In this document: positions 53,701 through 64,000 of the stretch, piece after piece
Layout: each line of letters opens with the position of its first letter
How positions within the stretch are numbered: position 1 is the stretch's first letter
The notes under the pieces: generated by a model
Told to the model about the DNA's origin: nothing
Seen by the model: only the letters and a program-made list of their open reading frames with translations
The model's database searches: none
Translations under genes and position numbers: made by a program
DNA from: Aptenodytes patagonicus
Taxonomy: Eukaryota > Chordata > Aves > Sphenisciformes > Spheniscidae
Direction of reading: 5' to 3'
DNA length: 64,000 bases
Assembly (NCBI RefSeq): GCF_965638725.1
Contig: NC_134949.1
Location: 77,778,017 to 77,842,016 of the forward strand

Positions 53701-56700
53701 GATGACATCCCTGAGATACGTGGCACTGTCACAAACAAAAAATCTGAGTGTGGCAGAAAAAATGTTGAGACTTTTTAAAATAGAAACGGTTAATTTCAGT
53801 TTGGTATCAATGTATCTTTCTTTTCAATGTTCTTAGTTCTTCCCATAAAACTTCTTGGGAATTTAATAAAAGCAGAACCCCCTCGTTTCTCCTAGAAGCC
53901 GTTGAAATGGGCTTGTGAGCACTGAAGGAATCAGTAGACTCTTCAAGGAAAATGACACTTTGTAGGCTTATCAAATCATGGCTTTTTAATGTGGACATAA
54001 CTGTACTATCTACTTTTTAACATGGAAACCTCTTGTTCTCTACAGTCATATGTTAAATGTCACAGTAAGGACTGGTGGTCTCTGAGTGCTCTAACAGACA
54101 AGATGCAAATGCTGATGATGCATAAAAATCTTGAGACGTTCTCGAAGTCTTGACTCAGAATTTCAATCAGGTCCCCTTAAACATTTTCAGCAGAGACTGA
54201 AATAGAAAATAGCTGTGCGAGCTCTTTAGTTCAAAAGGTTTTCTCCATTTAAAGTCTGCTGTATGCATTTCTTTCACTACCGAGGTCACAGGACTTGCTA
54301 AAGGAATACATTTTTTATTTTTAAATATAATCAAATGCTTCATTCCTATCCTGTTTTGAGGTAAGAGAGCCTATGTTAAATTCCCAGTGAAGGCATGTTC
54401 TAATACTGACTTACTGAGCATAAAAACATAAATGAAATAAAATGTAAGAAGTAGAGCGTGTATTTTTTAGATTTACAGAAGTGTGCCTTTAATAGCTGTT
54501 TGAGGCAATATTAAGAAGTGTTTATGTGTAAACAGTCTCCAAGGTCATTGACGTTAAGCTGACTGGGAACACAGTATGAGACAAAGAATTAATCTATCTT
54601 TGCTCCTTGACCTGATACTGATTTAAGAGTTAATCCAGCAACCTGGGTTAACTAACCTGCACTATTCAAACACAAACACCGATGACTTATCCTCTCATCT
54701 TTTTAAGAGAAACTGAGGTTGCTGATGGCTACCTTGTGATGTTTTGCCACGAGCTGTGGTGGTTCAGGAGGCAAGCCTGTGGAAGCCCAGGTGTCCCTAC
54801 GAGGGAAGGGGCAGAGATAGCCTGTAGCGGCGGCTGTGGTTCCCACTGCCTGTGTGCTGCTGGTGTCTTAACGGCTTCTGGCTTGCAAAGGAGGAGGGTC
54901 AACAGCTGAGGGCAACCACTGCTAATCTGACACGGGTCATAGGAGAGCCTAGGACTTAAAAAAAACCCCCAACAACAAACCCCAAACAAAAAAACTCCCA
55001 AAAGTCCACCTCGGGTTTTAAACAGTATATTCTTCCTCGCTACAGCAGGAAGTGTCCTGAGTGTCCAATATCCCTGTTTCTCTGTAACCTTAACTAGCTC
55101 TTAATCTCCGGTCATTTTATCAAAGACTTGTCCTTGTAAAATGACATAGAGATTTGTATTTGCAACAGCGAGGATGATGTCATCTTTTGAAAGAGTTGGC
55201 TATGGATTGGAGGTATATATGCAAACAACCAAGCCTCTACTTGTTTTTCATTTAAATTTAGTTTGCATGGGCAGCTGGTAGAATCTGAAACAGTTTGAGA
55301 TATGCTTTGATACCTTAGGCGTAAAGGACAAGGGTCCTATCTGGCAATCCGTATTTATGTAGGTAGGTGCTGGGAATTCTGAGCCCGAACATTGGAATTA
55401 GATTATCGGTAGTAGTTTCCTACTTTCATAACCAGCTTTAAAACATACTAAATCGCATGTTGGAATTATTAATAGCTTTACCGTGTCATGTCTGCACAAA
55501 ATACGTAAGATTGTATGCCTAAGACATGAAGTGCACATAAATTATACTATAGATAAGTCATAAAATACATAAAGATAATGCATAAACTATAATTAATACA
55601 TTCAGTGCATTTTACTGAAGTATCACCGTGCCTGTCTTCTTAAAAAATATTGCCACAGCAAATCTAATCAAACTGACTACAGGTAAATTTCAGGACCTTT
55701 CGTTTTCCCCAACTCACCTGCTGGCATACTTGGTTTAGCAACATGTTCCTTTTTCAAGAAGATTTTCTGTTCCCTTTTGCTAGATAAAAAAAGACACAAA
55801 CAGAAAAAACTGACGATGCAAAGTAAAGACAGCGTCAACATACTTTTTCTACCGAAGATGCTTCATTATTCAATCATAATTGTGTTCATAAAAAGCCATA
55901 ATTTCCGTCATATAATTAGGCATTTAGAGGGCTGGTTTTTTAATTTGGATCTAGGCCTCTATTCAGCAAAACATTAAGTACGTATTTAACTTGAAATACA
56001 TTATTTATTCTGCTGAAGGCATTTCACCATTGAAACGAAGCTTTTAGTTTGCTCGGTCAAAGCCTTACAGAGAAGCATGAGCTTTTTGATCTGGTCGCTA
56101 GTTTGGAAGCGATCTCTGTCGCTGGCATGGGATCCTGCTGCCGCTTCCTCAGAGGCGTTGTGAGGACTCGGTTGTGGTCACTGCTCTCTAAATGACAAGC
56201 CATTACTCATATGCACACATACGACCTCTTGGTTTCTGTAAACCAAAATCAGTTTGCCTTTGCTTTCTGTAAAAATGAGAGAAGGAAGGAAAGCGTGAGA
56301 TGGGTGGTAGGAGATTAACACATCCTGCTTTGGAGAACCGGGAGGGCCTGGGGCGTGTGATACACGCTCCTCTTGCCCAGCTCTGTACGGATCCAAACTT
56401 GAGGAACGAAACAGGTCCATATTAATGCAGCTTTCACGTGCATGTCTATATGTACCTTGCATAGCTAGATTTAAAAAAAAAAGATGACCAAAATCAGTAA
56501 ATAGCCTCAATTTGTTCCTTCCTTGCCAAGAAGGCAATTGCTAAGCTTTGCTTTGAAACTAAATTAGATGCATCTTGTACATCTTCAAGACAGTAGCCCT
56601 GCCAGACTGGTCTTTGCCTCAACACCGTCCGTCCCGTAAAATACATTATAAATTCCCTCTTTGTTGGATTGCCCTTACTCGAACATTGAGACGAATTGGT

Positions 56701-57366
56701 GGGCAAAGCCAGCATACCAGGCTGCAGCTGAGTTGTGGAGAGCATGACCCAACAGCTACGGCAGTTTCTTTTTTAGCCTGTGGGAGGAAGGTATTATCAT
56801 AACAGGTGTGAGGTAGCATATGTTGTGCTTTGGGCTTTTGTCGTGGTATTGTATGGTTTGTTTACATGTCTGAGTTCTGTAGTGCGTTGACTTATTATAG
56901 GTCTTTTTCAGAACACAGTTTTCATCTCTCACAGATATAGACATTTCCATTGTGTGGCCCCATGAATACGAAACTAGCATCTAGTCTAGAAATGAAATAA
57001 AAAAAAAAAAAGAGAAAAAGACAATACCTTTTTTTAGATTTTTTTTTTTTTTTTCACGATGCACGGTTGTAAAGGCTAAGAATAGTTAGTATACATGTGT
57101 AATAGGCAGCTGAGTTTTTATGCTGGGTTTTAATACATTTTATCCACTATAGTACTTGTTTTACTAGAAACCTTTAACGACTTTATAAGCTGTGAAGAAA
57201 CACGATTAACACATTTCCATTTGTTTGAATCTCGCTGTGGTACCCACAGGCTACAGGAGTACATCACTAGATATCTAGTTGTTTACTTTGTACATGTGAG
57301 CATACAGTTGGGTTGTTTAACCTCAAAAAGTCCAACACCGCGTGCTTTGACTGTTTCTCTATGCAG

Positions 57367-57414
57367 TCCACTGAGACTAACTGCATCCAGAGAACTGACA
57401 CTTTGGATGTCCAA
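57367..57414 (+). other. Candidate 48-nt internal exon (plus strand)
   Basis: Acceptor TGTTTCTCTATGCAG and donor CCAA|GTGAGTA bracket 48 nt that stay open as STETNCIQRTDTLDVQ. It may be an alternative 5' exon of BIK or a cryptic exon. No homology is recognised. Confidence 0.25.
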
Positions 57415-57830
57415 GTGAGTACTTCGGCATCCCTGGGATCTTCCAAACCTTGCTCAGCCATTCCCAATTTCCCATTCATGGACCTTCAGGACCCCTTGGA
57501 GCTCCTACCTGAGCTCTGGTGAAGCTCTCAAACCAGGAGCTGCCCTGGGTCATCCAGCCCATACTGCAATAGCGTATGTGTCGCATCGGACCTTGCACAA
57601 AAAATGGACAGGGATGCACTTGTGGGAACGTGATCAGCTGTTGACCACCACGACGCCCAGTAACCCACTGGTCTAGATGTTGCCCTAGGAAATGGAAGAG
57701 TCGGTTCAAGTACCTGCTCCAGTGAATATGGATTTACTTAAAGTGGAACAGCTTCACTGTGGGGTACGTATGGAGCCTTGGCACCTGATTCAGAGCTACA
57801 GAGTCCTCGGAGTGACTGTGTGTCTGGAAA

Positions 57831-57902
57831 TCAGGTATGGTGCTGGAATACCCAACGTCTCTCTACGGACATTACCCTTTTTTCCCATGATTTGTGTTTG
57901 GA
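57831..57902 (-). CDS. Candidate terminal exon of an unrecognised antisense gene
   Basis: A strong acceptor (TATGTCTCTCTCCCCAG on the minus strand) opens a 24-codon segment, SKHKSWEKRVMSVERRWVFQ then HHT and a TGA stop, in phase 0. This matches the phase of the donor at 58041/58040. The residues are basic and aromatic. I do not recognise a family. It could be chance. Confidence 0.25.
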   Translation of the reverse strand, partial: SKHKSWEKRVMSVERRWVFQHHT

Positions 57903-58040
57903 CTGGGGAGAGAGACATACAGCAACGCATAAAGGAAGCGTTTAAAACAGGACAGGGCATCTCTTGAAGCAAATACAGCACCTACTATCTGTCTCTCTTT
58001 TTCAAAAGATGATCTTATTTAATTAAGCTTTTTAACTCAC

Positions 58041-58214
58041 CTGTAAAATATGTTCAGATTCTGTCACTCTTACATACAAATCCATAGGTGCCCCCTTGGA
58101 AGAAAGGGCTGTGGTATTTCCCCTCAGGAACAGAGTCGGGTCACAGAACTCGCTCATAGCGGTCGCAATAAAATTCAGAAGGCCTGACCCCAGCTCCTCT
58201 TTGTCACTGCTCAT
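58041..58214 (-). CDS. Candidate exon of an unrecognised antisense gene
   Basis: Exactly 58 codons from ATG (58214) to a consensus donor TTTTACAG|GTGAGT in phase 0. The product starts MSSDKEELGSGLLNFIATAM and includes SEFCDPTLFLRGNT. GC at third positions and CpG content are higher than in the surrounding intron, as in coding DNA. A TAG stop/acceptor (GTGTAG|ATGAGC) lies directly before the ATG, so it could be an initial or an internal exon. No family is recognised. Confidence 0.3.
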
Positions 58215-59021
58215 CTACACAGCTCTTCAGAAGTCTGGATAGATTTAAAATCCTAGATTATAAACATCTATATGAGTAAAGCAGAAATGGTACAAATAGA
58301 AGGAAAAAAACAGAATATTAAACTACAAACTGTATGACACATGATAATATCTACCCGGCAGAAACTAGTCCGTAGCACGCTTTTCCCCAGCCACATTAAA
58401 CATCGGTAAGAGGAGCCTTCACTTCTGTAGAACCGAGTATATTTTCATTTATTTAGTATCACATTTCTGTGTGTTTGCTTACGCAATAATGTATACACAT
58501 TAATTATTAATAATTTTGTGTTGTGGAAATTTTGTGGAAAGTTTCATCTAAATATTGAAAGAAGATCAAGGCTCCCTTGGGGCACAAAGGCCCCAACCTC
58601 ATCCCAAGTGTAAAACTTAAAGAAAAAGAGTTTACAGGACTGCAGAAACGTGGCAAAATAATTCCCCGCCAAGCAGCATTACGACGGATACCTTTTGCTT
58701 GGTTTAGCTCCATCTCTGAGAATATTTTACGTGAGCTTTATTCATTTGACCCACAGAGAATGCGCTTAAAAGGAGAAAGGAATCCAGCCGGGGGGAAATC
58801 CCCTTCGCTGCTGTCCGAGATCACTCCATCGACAAAGCGGGTCAGTTCTGTAATGATGGAGCTGGGAAGCAAAGAGATCATAAAAGAGCTGGCCAAAACC
58901 ATGCCGGATAAAAACAGAGCATCTCCAGAAGACTGTCATTAAGTTCATCATCAGGCACCCTCGAGACAAGAAGCAGAGCCTTCTGCCACAGCAAACGTCC
59001 AAGGGGCAGAAGGGGTGTTAC

Positions 59022-59186
59022 CTGCCCAAGGGCGTGTGTGTAGTTTGAAATAATCCCCGTCCACAGCTCTGATGTCATTTCTCTTGATAAGCCAAATAAA
59101 ACAAGCGTAACGACTACAAAAACATCAGCTCCACTCCAAGCTCTGCTGCTGGTAAACTGAACCTCTTTAGTGCTTTCAGGAAAGCG
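59022..59186 (-). CDS. Candidate exon of an unrecognised antisense gene, hydrophobic segment
   Basis: An open stretch of 55 codons ending at a donor CTTGGGCAG|GTAACA in phase 0. It contains a hydrophobic run, GADVFVVVTLVLFGLS, followed by REMTSELWTGIISNYTHALG. The upstream limit is a stop codon, and the acceptor is unclear (AAAGAG|GTTCAG has a poor pyrimidine tract). Its phase fits the next segment at 58214. Confidence 0.25.
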
Positions 59187-59311
59187 TTATCAGAATACTG
59201 GAAATATTAGAGATGCCCCACTTACGCTGAAACCCGTTAAGTTTTCGCTATTTATTTCGCTGAGAAGAGGACCGCCTCCTGTGAGGTGCTTACGTTCTAG
59301 AGCCTGGCTAC

Positions 59312-59472
59312 TGGTTGTGAATAACTCCCATTGTATGAGCAGGCGGCTCCATTGATTTTAGCTGTTCCCACTGTCCACTCTTCCATTTGGAAAGCTATTA
59401 ATCCATTTAAATCTTTGCTATATTCTATTTCTGTGGTGAGCTTCTTGTAATTTCCTTGGTGGCGGCCTCCAG
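59312..59472 (-). CDS. Candidate upstream exon of an unrecognised antisense gene
   Basis: A strong acceptor (TTATGCATCTTCTTCAG on the minus strand) is followed, after two bases, by 53 open codons including YKKLTTEIEYSKDLNGLIAF and EEWTVGTAKINGAACSYNGS. The nearest donor in phase 0 (CAACCA|GTAGCC) is weak. The other two frames close quickly, and the amino-acid mix looks protein-like. Function and family are unknown. Confidence 0.25.
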
Positions 59473-59947
59473 CTGAAGAAGATGCATAAACTCAGACCTA
59501 AATTAAAGACCTAAGAAAACCTGTTCAAGTTGTATGTTTTAGGTACTTTGCTGCCTGGGGATCTCCATCAGTTGGTGTGATTTAATGCCAGGCAGGTCAT
59601 TGCAAACAGCGCAGGAAAACATCTTGTACTAAGTGAAACTACTGAGAAACTATACTTATCTACTCTAGCTATATTTATCTAGATTTTCCAATTTCTAGGC
59701 TGTTTTGAGCCAATATGAAGCAGCAGCCATCTAAATGCTGCCTGTTTGAATTGCTGTACATCTGTTGGGTCACTGAAACTTTCCTTTGACTGCTCTCAAA
59801 ATAGTTATCTTAGCAACGCTCGCGTTCTGACTGGAGAAATAAAAAGGGTAACTTTAAGAGCGCTTTAAAAAATTTCCATCTAAACTGAAAAGACCTTGTG
59901 TTACAAGAAGCCATGGGGTTGTCTTTCATGACTCGTTGCAGAATAAG

Positions 59948-60078
59948 ATGTCTCAGACGAGGAGAATCCCCAGGCACTTTGTCCTCTCCAGCTACCCCAA
60001 TGGAGCACCAGAAGAGGAAACCTACAGTAACTTCCGAACAATCGCAGACACCACAGAGCAAATGGAGTTTAATATCAG
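59948..60078 (+). CDS. BIK: BIK coding exon 1 (residues 1-43)
   Basis: The exon begins at 59942 after the acceptor CTCGTTGCAG; six bases of 5' UTR (AATAAG, ending in an in-frame TAA...G context) precede the ATG. It encodes MSQTRRIPRHFVLSSYPNGA to EQMEFNI. Donor ATCAG|GTATCA (phase 2). Confidence 0.85.
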
Positions 60079-63000
60079 GTATCACGCCACATTAATATTC
60101 CTTCCGTCCTCTGCATCCTCCCCCCCCAGGACAAACCCCCAGACTTTCCAGAAGACTTTGCTAAGCCAAATAATCATAGTGGATACTATTGAAAATGGAA
60201 TAGATGCAAGTGTAGATAACCTGTAGTGCTTAAGACTGACCGTGCAAGATTATGCTGCATTAAATGTCTGTAAGTTTTTATCCTGCACAGGGACACAGAT
60301 GTGGCTCTTCATTAGAAACACACCTGTTATAGCAAGCAGCTGAGGAAGCCATTTTTACATAATTCTCTAGGCGCCTCTCACAATAAACTGATAGTGCTGC
60401 TTTGGGTTTTTCTTAATCCCATACATACATTTTTTCCAGTTCAAGAGTCAGGGGCTGCCTTTCCCCTCGTCTGCGAAAATTCCTTTCTGTGTTTTTTTTT
60501 TTTTTGTTGTTGTTGGACTGACCAAACCAAGCCCAAGTTTTTTTAAGCAGATCTCTAGAATTAAGCTCTTAAGCCCACTTACTATTCAGCAGATCTCATA
60601 AACAGATCTCAGCAGAAATACAAGTTAAAATAAAAATGTATAGTCATATTATTTTTCTACCAAAAAAAAAAAAGAAGGATGAGTGTCTAAGAGAAGCTAA
60701 ATCTAATTGGAAATTTTCATCAGGAAAGCGTAACCAGTTTTCAGCATCAACATGTGCCACAGACATTGTAGTTTAAGGTTCTGCACGCCCCAGGACCTCC
60801 CTAAGAGCCTTTAGGTTTTGGTCAGTTCATACCCTGGCATCACCCACTAGCTAGAGGCCCGCACTGCATTGTGGAAATCATTGGAGTAAACCTGTTGGAT
60901 GACAAAGACAGCATTTATATAAGATGAAATGTTTTGAAAGGTCCGACGTGAAGGCTGTTTCAATATTTTGACTTTGGGGGGAGGGGGGGAACCAAGCCAG
61001 AATTTCATTGCCTTGTATAAAGAAACTAGACACCTAAAAAACCAACATGGTTTTTCAAAAGTGCCAAACATGCAGCTTTTTATGAAAACATCAAAGCACT
61101 TCTGTATACGTATAAATACAGGTGTAAGATGCCTAATCAATAAAACCGTAAATAACAGGGGGAAAAAAAAAAAACCCTTAACATTTTGCTTTTACATGCC
61201 CAGCTTAGTCCAACTGTTAGGGAAATAACTGCGCCTGACATTTGCAGAGTGCTTTTTAGAGAATTGCTGTTGCAGTATTGTCCTCTAACGTGCACATCCC
61301 GAACGCCTTACAGCTCAGCTGCCCAGGTTGGCCATCAGCTGGCCCTGATCGGGGATGAATTTAACAGGATGTACCACAGGAAGTTTGAAGATACGCTGCT
61401 TCACCTGGCACGTGGGTAAGTTACCTTACTGGGGCTGTCAGTCTTCAGATCCTTTTAAAAACCACGTTAGGTAGATAAACGGTAATGTTTTGTTAGACAA
61501 ACAATAACATTTCTGTACACAAAGTAAAAAATTTATTGCTACTACTGCTGCTTCATACAGAACCTAAAAAACCAAAACCGATACTGCAGCTTGTTTTACA
61601 AGGATGAGCTTTATAATGGAGATTGTTTCCGCAGACTACAGCCATTTACAGTCAAAAGACTTAAATAGTTTCTTGGTATTTAAAGTTTCACAGTAGCACA
61701 GTAGCTTTCTAGGTTGGACAGTGTCTTCAAGCACAAGTGAGCGATGAGAGGTCTGCAGCCTAGTAAGCGTGTGCTTCAGGGATTAACATGTTACTGCATG
61801 TCAAATAACCCCCCCATGCACATACAAGAAAACGTGGCTAGACTAGTTTGAATTGCCTTTTATCTGCTGTGAGCTGACAGGGTTGTCATGGATAGTTATT
61901 AACTGACATGCAGTAATGTCCTAACCCGAGATACATAATCTGTGTCTGAACACCCAAGTACTCACGTGCGGTTCCACCTCTTCTCTCCCTGCTTCAGGGA
62001 GGGGACGGTCACTTATTGCAGACTACAGAGAATGCAATTTTTTCAAAAACAGGAAAGCTGTGTTCCTGGACATGGCATATAGTCATGTAACTTCTGCCTC
62101 AGTAAAGCTGGATTCACGCTGCAGAGAGAGACCCTGTGGGATTGCTGTGTCAGTCCTGTGTTGCTGCCCTGAACTCTGATTCATGAGAGATCAACAGCTC
62201 TCGTTGGGTTGCGCTGTTCTAAGTTTGAAACAAGAGCAGAGGCACAAGACTGACGTTCAGGAGCTCTGCTGCATGTTTCCTTGTGTGACGTTAGTGATCA
62301 ATTAATTCTGAAACCAAACTGTCTTTAGCTTTGAAAGCCCTACTAAGTTGCCAGGTCTTCTTCCTAAATATTTAGAGAAATACACATGTACACATAGACT
62401 TTCAGGAAGGAACATGCTGGAGTTTTGGGTTTCTTTTCGTAGTTTTCTAAACCTTGGTATTTTATTTGACAATTTTTAGAATAAATTTTCTATCCCCATG
62501 CTTTTTTTTGTTTTGTTTGTTTTTGTTTTTGTTTTTTTTTTTGTTTAAATCATCAGGGTTGCTATCAGTGTTTTCCAGACATGGAATATTATTAAAAGTG
62601 TTATAAGAAGCTTTGGAAATATTTTGAACAATAACTGGACAAAGAGGATCATTGGTTATGGAAGCTGGGTATGCTCTCTCCCTTTTCTCTCACCTTTTTG
62701 TTGACAAGTAGGTAACAGCAGCACCTAACTCCCATGTAAGTGTCAATGAGTGAAGCATATAATGCGGCTCTAGGTTTGGGTTTGTTCCTTAGTTTGTTGG
62801 TGTCCCCCCATTGCCCCGTTTTTTCTTTTTAGGCTGAAATTTCTCATTTATAGACAGAGTATGCCAAATGTCTGCAAACAGCTGCCCAAGTCCCACACAA
62901 CTCATGGGGGCTTCGTGCAGAGGGAAGGTGTCTCCCACTGTAAGAAGCTGTAAGGGTCTCCTCTAGGGGAGGTAAGCGGGACTGCTACTGGCGGTCTTTT

Positions 63001-63333
63001 ACCCTGTGTTTACCCCAGAGAAGAGAGGAGATTGTTTAGAGGCTGGATATGACCCTGCCACTGCAGCAGTCGCAGTAGCCACCAGCAAAACTAGACCCTG
63101 ACGTGCGTTTCCGCAGAACTGGACTGTATTCTCCATTTCACACTGACCTCGCACGCAGGCATTCCTGTTAGCTTTTCTGCACCGTCTTTTTGCTGCTGGT
63201 TATCTAATTACCTTCCCTTTTCTTCCCGCAGATTTGCAGGCTTCCTTTCAGGTGCGTCTGCCAGAAGCTGGTGCCTGCAGCCTTGCTTGTTGCTGCCTTT
63301 TGGTGGGCCGTGAATTATGGACTGCAGATTTAA
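59948..63333 (+). CDS. BIK: BIK orthologue, BH3-containing pro-apoptotic protein (four coding exons)
   Basis: Spliced coding sequence 59948-60078, 61314-61415, 62557-62668 and 63232-63333: 447 nt, 148 residues plus stop, close to the 160 residues of human BIK. All junctions are GT-AG with matching phases. The protein starts MSQTRRIPRHFVL. The BH3 motif is QVGHQLALIGDEFNRMY (48-64), with the invariant L53, G57, D58. Residues 85-97 (QTWNIIKSVIRSF) and 113-115 (GSW) match, from memory, the QT-I-V-RSF and GSW positions of mammalian BIK. Residues about 128-141 (LVPAALLVAAFWWA) form a short C-terminal membrane anchor with a six-residue tail. BIK acts at the ER and mitochondrial outer membrane by binding anti-apoptotic BCL-2 proteins. 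Position after TTLL1 on the opposite strand agrees with mammalian synteny. Confidence 0.87.
61314..61415 (+). CDS. BIK: BIK coding exon 2 (residues 44-77, BH3)
   Basis: Acceptor CGCCTTACAG|CTCAGC, donor CGTGG|GTAAGT (phase 2). It carries the whole BH3 helix and the following YHRKFEDTLLHLAR. Confidence 0.9.
62557..62668 (+). CDS. BIK: BIK coding exon 3 (residues 78-115)
   Basis: Acceptor after a long T-rich tract, AAATCATCAG|GGTTGC, donor AGCTGG|GTATGC (phase 0). It encodes GVAISVFQTWNIIKSVIRSF and ends at GSW. Confidence 0.88.
63232..63333 (+). CDS. BIK: BIK coding exon 4 (residues 116-148, membrane anchor)
   Basis: Acceptor CTTTTCTTCCCGCAG|ATTTGC. It encodes ICRLPFRCVCQKLVPAALLV, AAFWWAVNYGLQI and a TAA stop. 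Three cysteines near the membrane boundary could be modified, but that is speculation. Confidence 0.88.
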   Translation: MCRLPFRCVCQKLVPAALLVAAFWWAVNYGLQI

Positions 63334-63775
63334 CACACGGAATTACAATGGGAGGTCATTGCTGGACTCTGACCAGTATCATTAGCACCCGGGTGGTGGC
63401 AGTTGGTTTGTTTTTCAAATTTACACTGATAAAAATCTCTTTTATATTTAAAACCTAGGCTAGTGCTGGGTCACTGCTGTTTCGTACCTTTTTTAAAAAA
63501 GAAAAATGTTTAAAATAAGGAGGTTGTTGCTGGATAACTGCCTGACTTGCTAGTTTTGAAATGTGACTCCAGGTGATTAGAAAGTCTGTCTTTTTTGTGT
63601 TTGTTTTAATGCAATATAAAGTGTCTATCACATATAAACAAGTTTCTTAAAGAGATTCTGGATGTGGGGAAGACTGAAGGCATGCTGGACATCCTTTAAA
63701 TTTTAACACTGTAAAAGCAATAGTAAAGATTAAAACCATGATACTTTTCTAAAATTAAACTGTTGCTTCAAATGT
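63334..63775 (+). other. BIK: BIK 3' UTR (estimated end)
   Basis: No canonical AATAAA follows the stop codon within 440 nt. ATTAAA occurs at 63729-63734 and 63754-63759, the second followed by GU-rich CTGTTGCTTC and TGTTTTGCAGTGTT. The end is therefore placed near 63775. Confidence 0.5.
63754..63759 (+). terminator. BIK: Likely BIK poly(A) signal ATTAAA
   Basis: Common AATAAA variant with a GU-rich element 5-30 nt downstream. Confidence 0.45.
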
Positions 63776-64000
63776 TTTGCAGTGTTATCTACTTTATTTT
63801 CCAAGATTGTGCTATCACACATTAATAAGAAAATGTACAAGACAAGGTACTGTTATCTAAGACTAGAGGACAGGCTTTATTTGATTTTTATGTAGTAAAA
63901 TTAGCATATGAAATGATAGTTTGTTGGAGAAAGAGGGGCTAGGATGAGCTAGCAAGCAAGTTGGTTGGGTTGGTACTTGAGAGCCACTCAAGCCAAGCTA

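Larger units (their letters stand above)
50798..59941 (+). other. BIK: BIK 5' intron region
   Basis: About 9 kb between the CpG island exons and the start-codon exon. It is mostly AT-rich, with homopolymer T runs (51830, 53241, 57040). A candidate short exon sits at 57367-57414 on the plus strand. An unexplained run of minus-strand open segments with splice signals lies at 57831-59472. Confidence 0.55.
60079..63231 (+). other. BIK: BIK introns between coding exons
   Basis: Introns 60079-61313, 61416-62556 and 62669-63231. They hold homopolymer A/T and G-rich runs (60131, 60490, 60975, 62510-62545) and nothing else recognised. Confidence 0.85.

Noticed and set aside
58041..58214. Faint resemblance of 'TLFLRGNTTA' to the LF-RGN start of RasGAP domains
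   Set aside because: It needs several small insertions to align, and the neighbouring segments do not follow RasGAP order, so I do not assign the family.
58757..58858. Minus-strand segment after the acceptor TTTGCTTCCCAG, open as SSIITELTRFVDGVISDSSE
   Set aside because: Its frame does not match the phase of the neighbouring antisense donor, and no usable donor follows, so it was left out of the chain.
58577..58942. 121-codon plus-strand frame in the BIK 5' intron
   Set aside because: It has no splice or homology support, and the start lies in ordinary intronic sequence near the antisense segments.

Overview
The window is avian nuclear DNA. The evidence is CR1 LINE copies with the 8-bp ATTCTATG tail, a complete class III-type (ERVL-like) avian solo LTR, short introns, AT-rich non-coding DNA, and sharp CpG islands at three promoters. 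Two protein-coding genes can be rebuilt exon by exon. TTLL1 lies on the minus strand (nine coding exons, 423 codons, no breaks). A BIK orthologue lies on the plus strand (four coding exons, 148 codons). In mammals the order PACSIN2(-), TTLL1(-), BIK(+) is syntenic. The third CpG island, with a minus-strand splice donor, is therefore read as the PACSIN2 promoter and first non-coding exon, although no PACSIN2 coding exon is in the window.

Layout. 1-17.17 kb: probable PACSIN2 intron 1. It holds a truncated LTR next to a CR1 tail (1.49-2.05 kb), a long inverted repeat (5.7 kb) and a 1,064-bp solo LTR with a 5-bp target duplication (9.81-10.87 kb). 16.6-17.8 kb: CpG island and PACSIN2 exon 1. 17.8-27.9 kb: intergenic, with a TA-rich block and a young CR1 copy carrying a 311-codon reverse-transcriptase fragment (25.56-26.62 kb). 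27.94-47.28 kb: TTLL1, from poly(A) site to CpG island promoter, with an old CR1 copy in its first intron. 47.3-50.3 kb: spacer between the head-to-head TTLL1 and BIK promoters. 50.25-51.3 kb: BIK CpG island. 50.8-59.9 kb: BIK 5' intron. 59.95-63.77 kb: BIK coding exons and 3' UTR.

TTLL1 is the catalytic subunit of the tubulin polyglutamylase complex of cilia and neurons. Its promoter carries two sequences that fit the RFX X-box, as expected for a ciliary gene. BIK is a BH3-containing pro-apoptotic protein with a C-terminal membrane anchor. Its BH3 region here looks more like that of BAK than mammalian BIK does. The most unexpected structure is a run of minus-strand open segments (57.83-59.47 kb) inside the BIK 5' intron. 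Three of them are bounded by splice signals in matching phase and end in a stop codon. I do not recognise the encoded protein.
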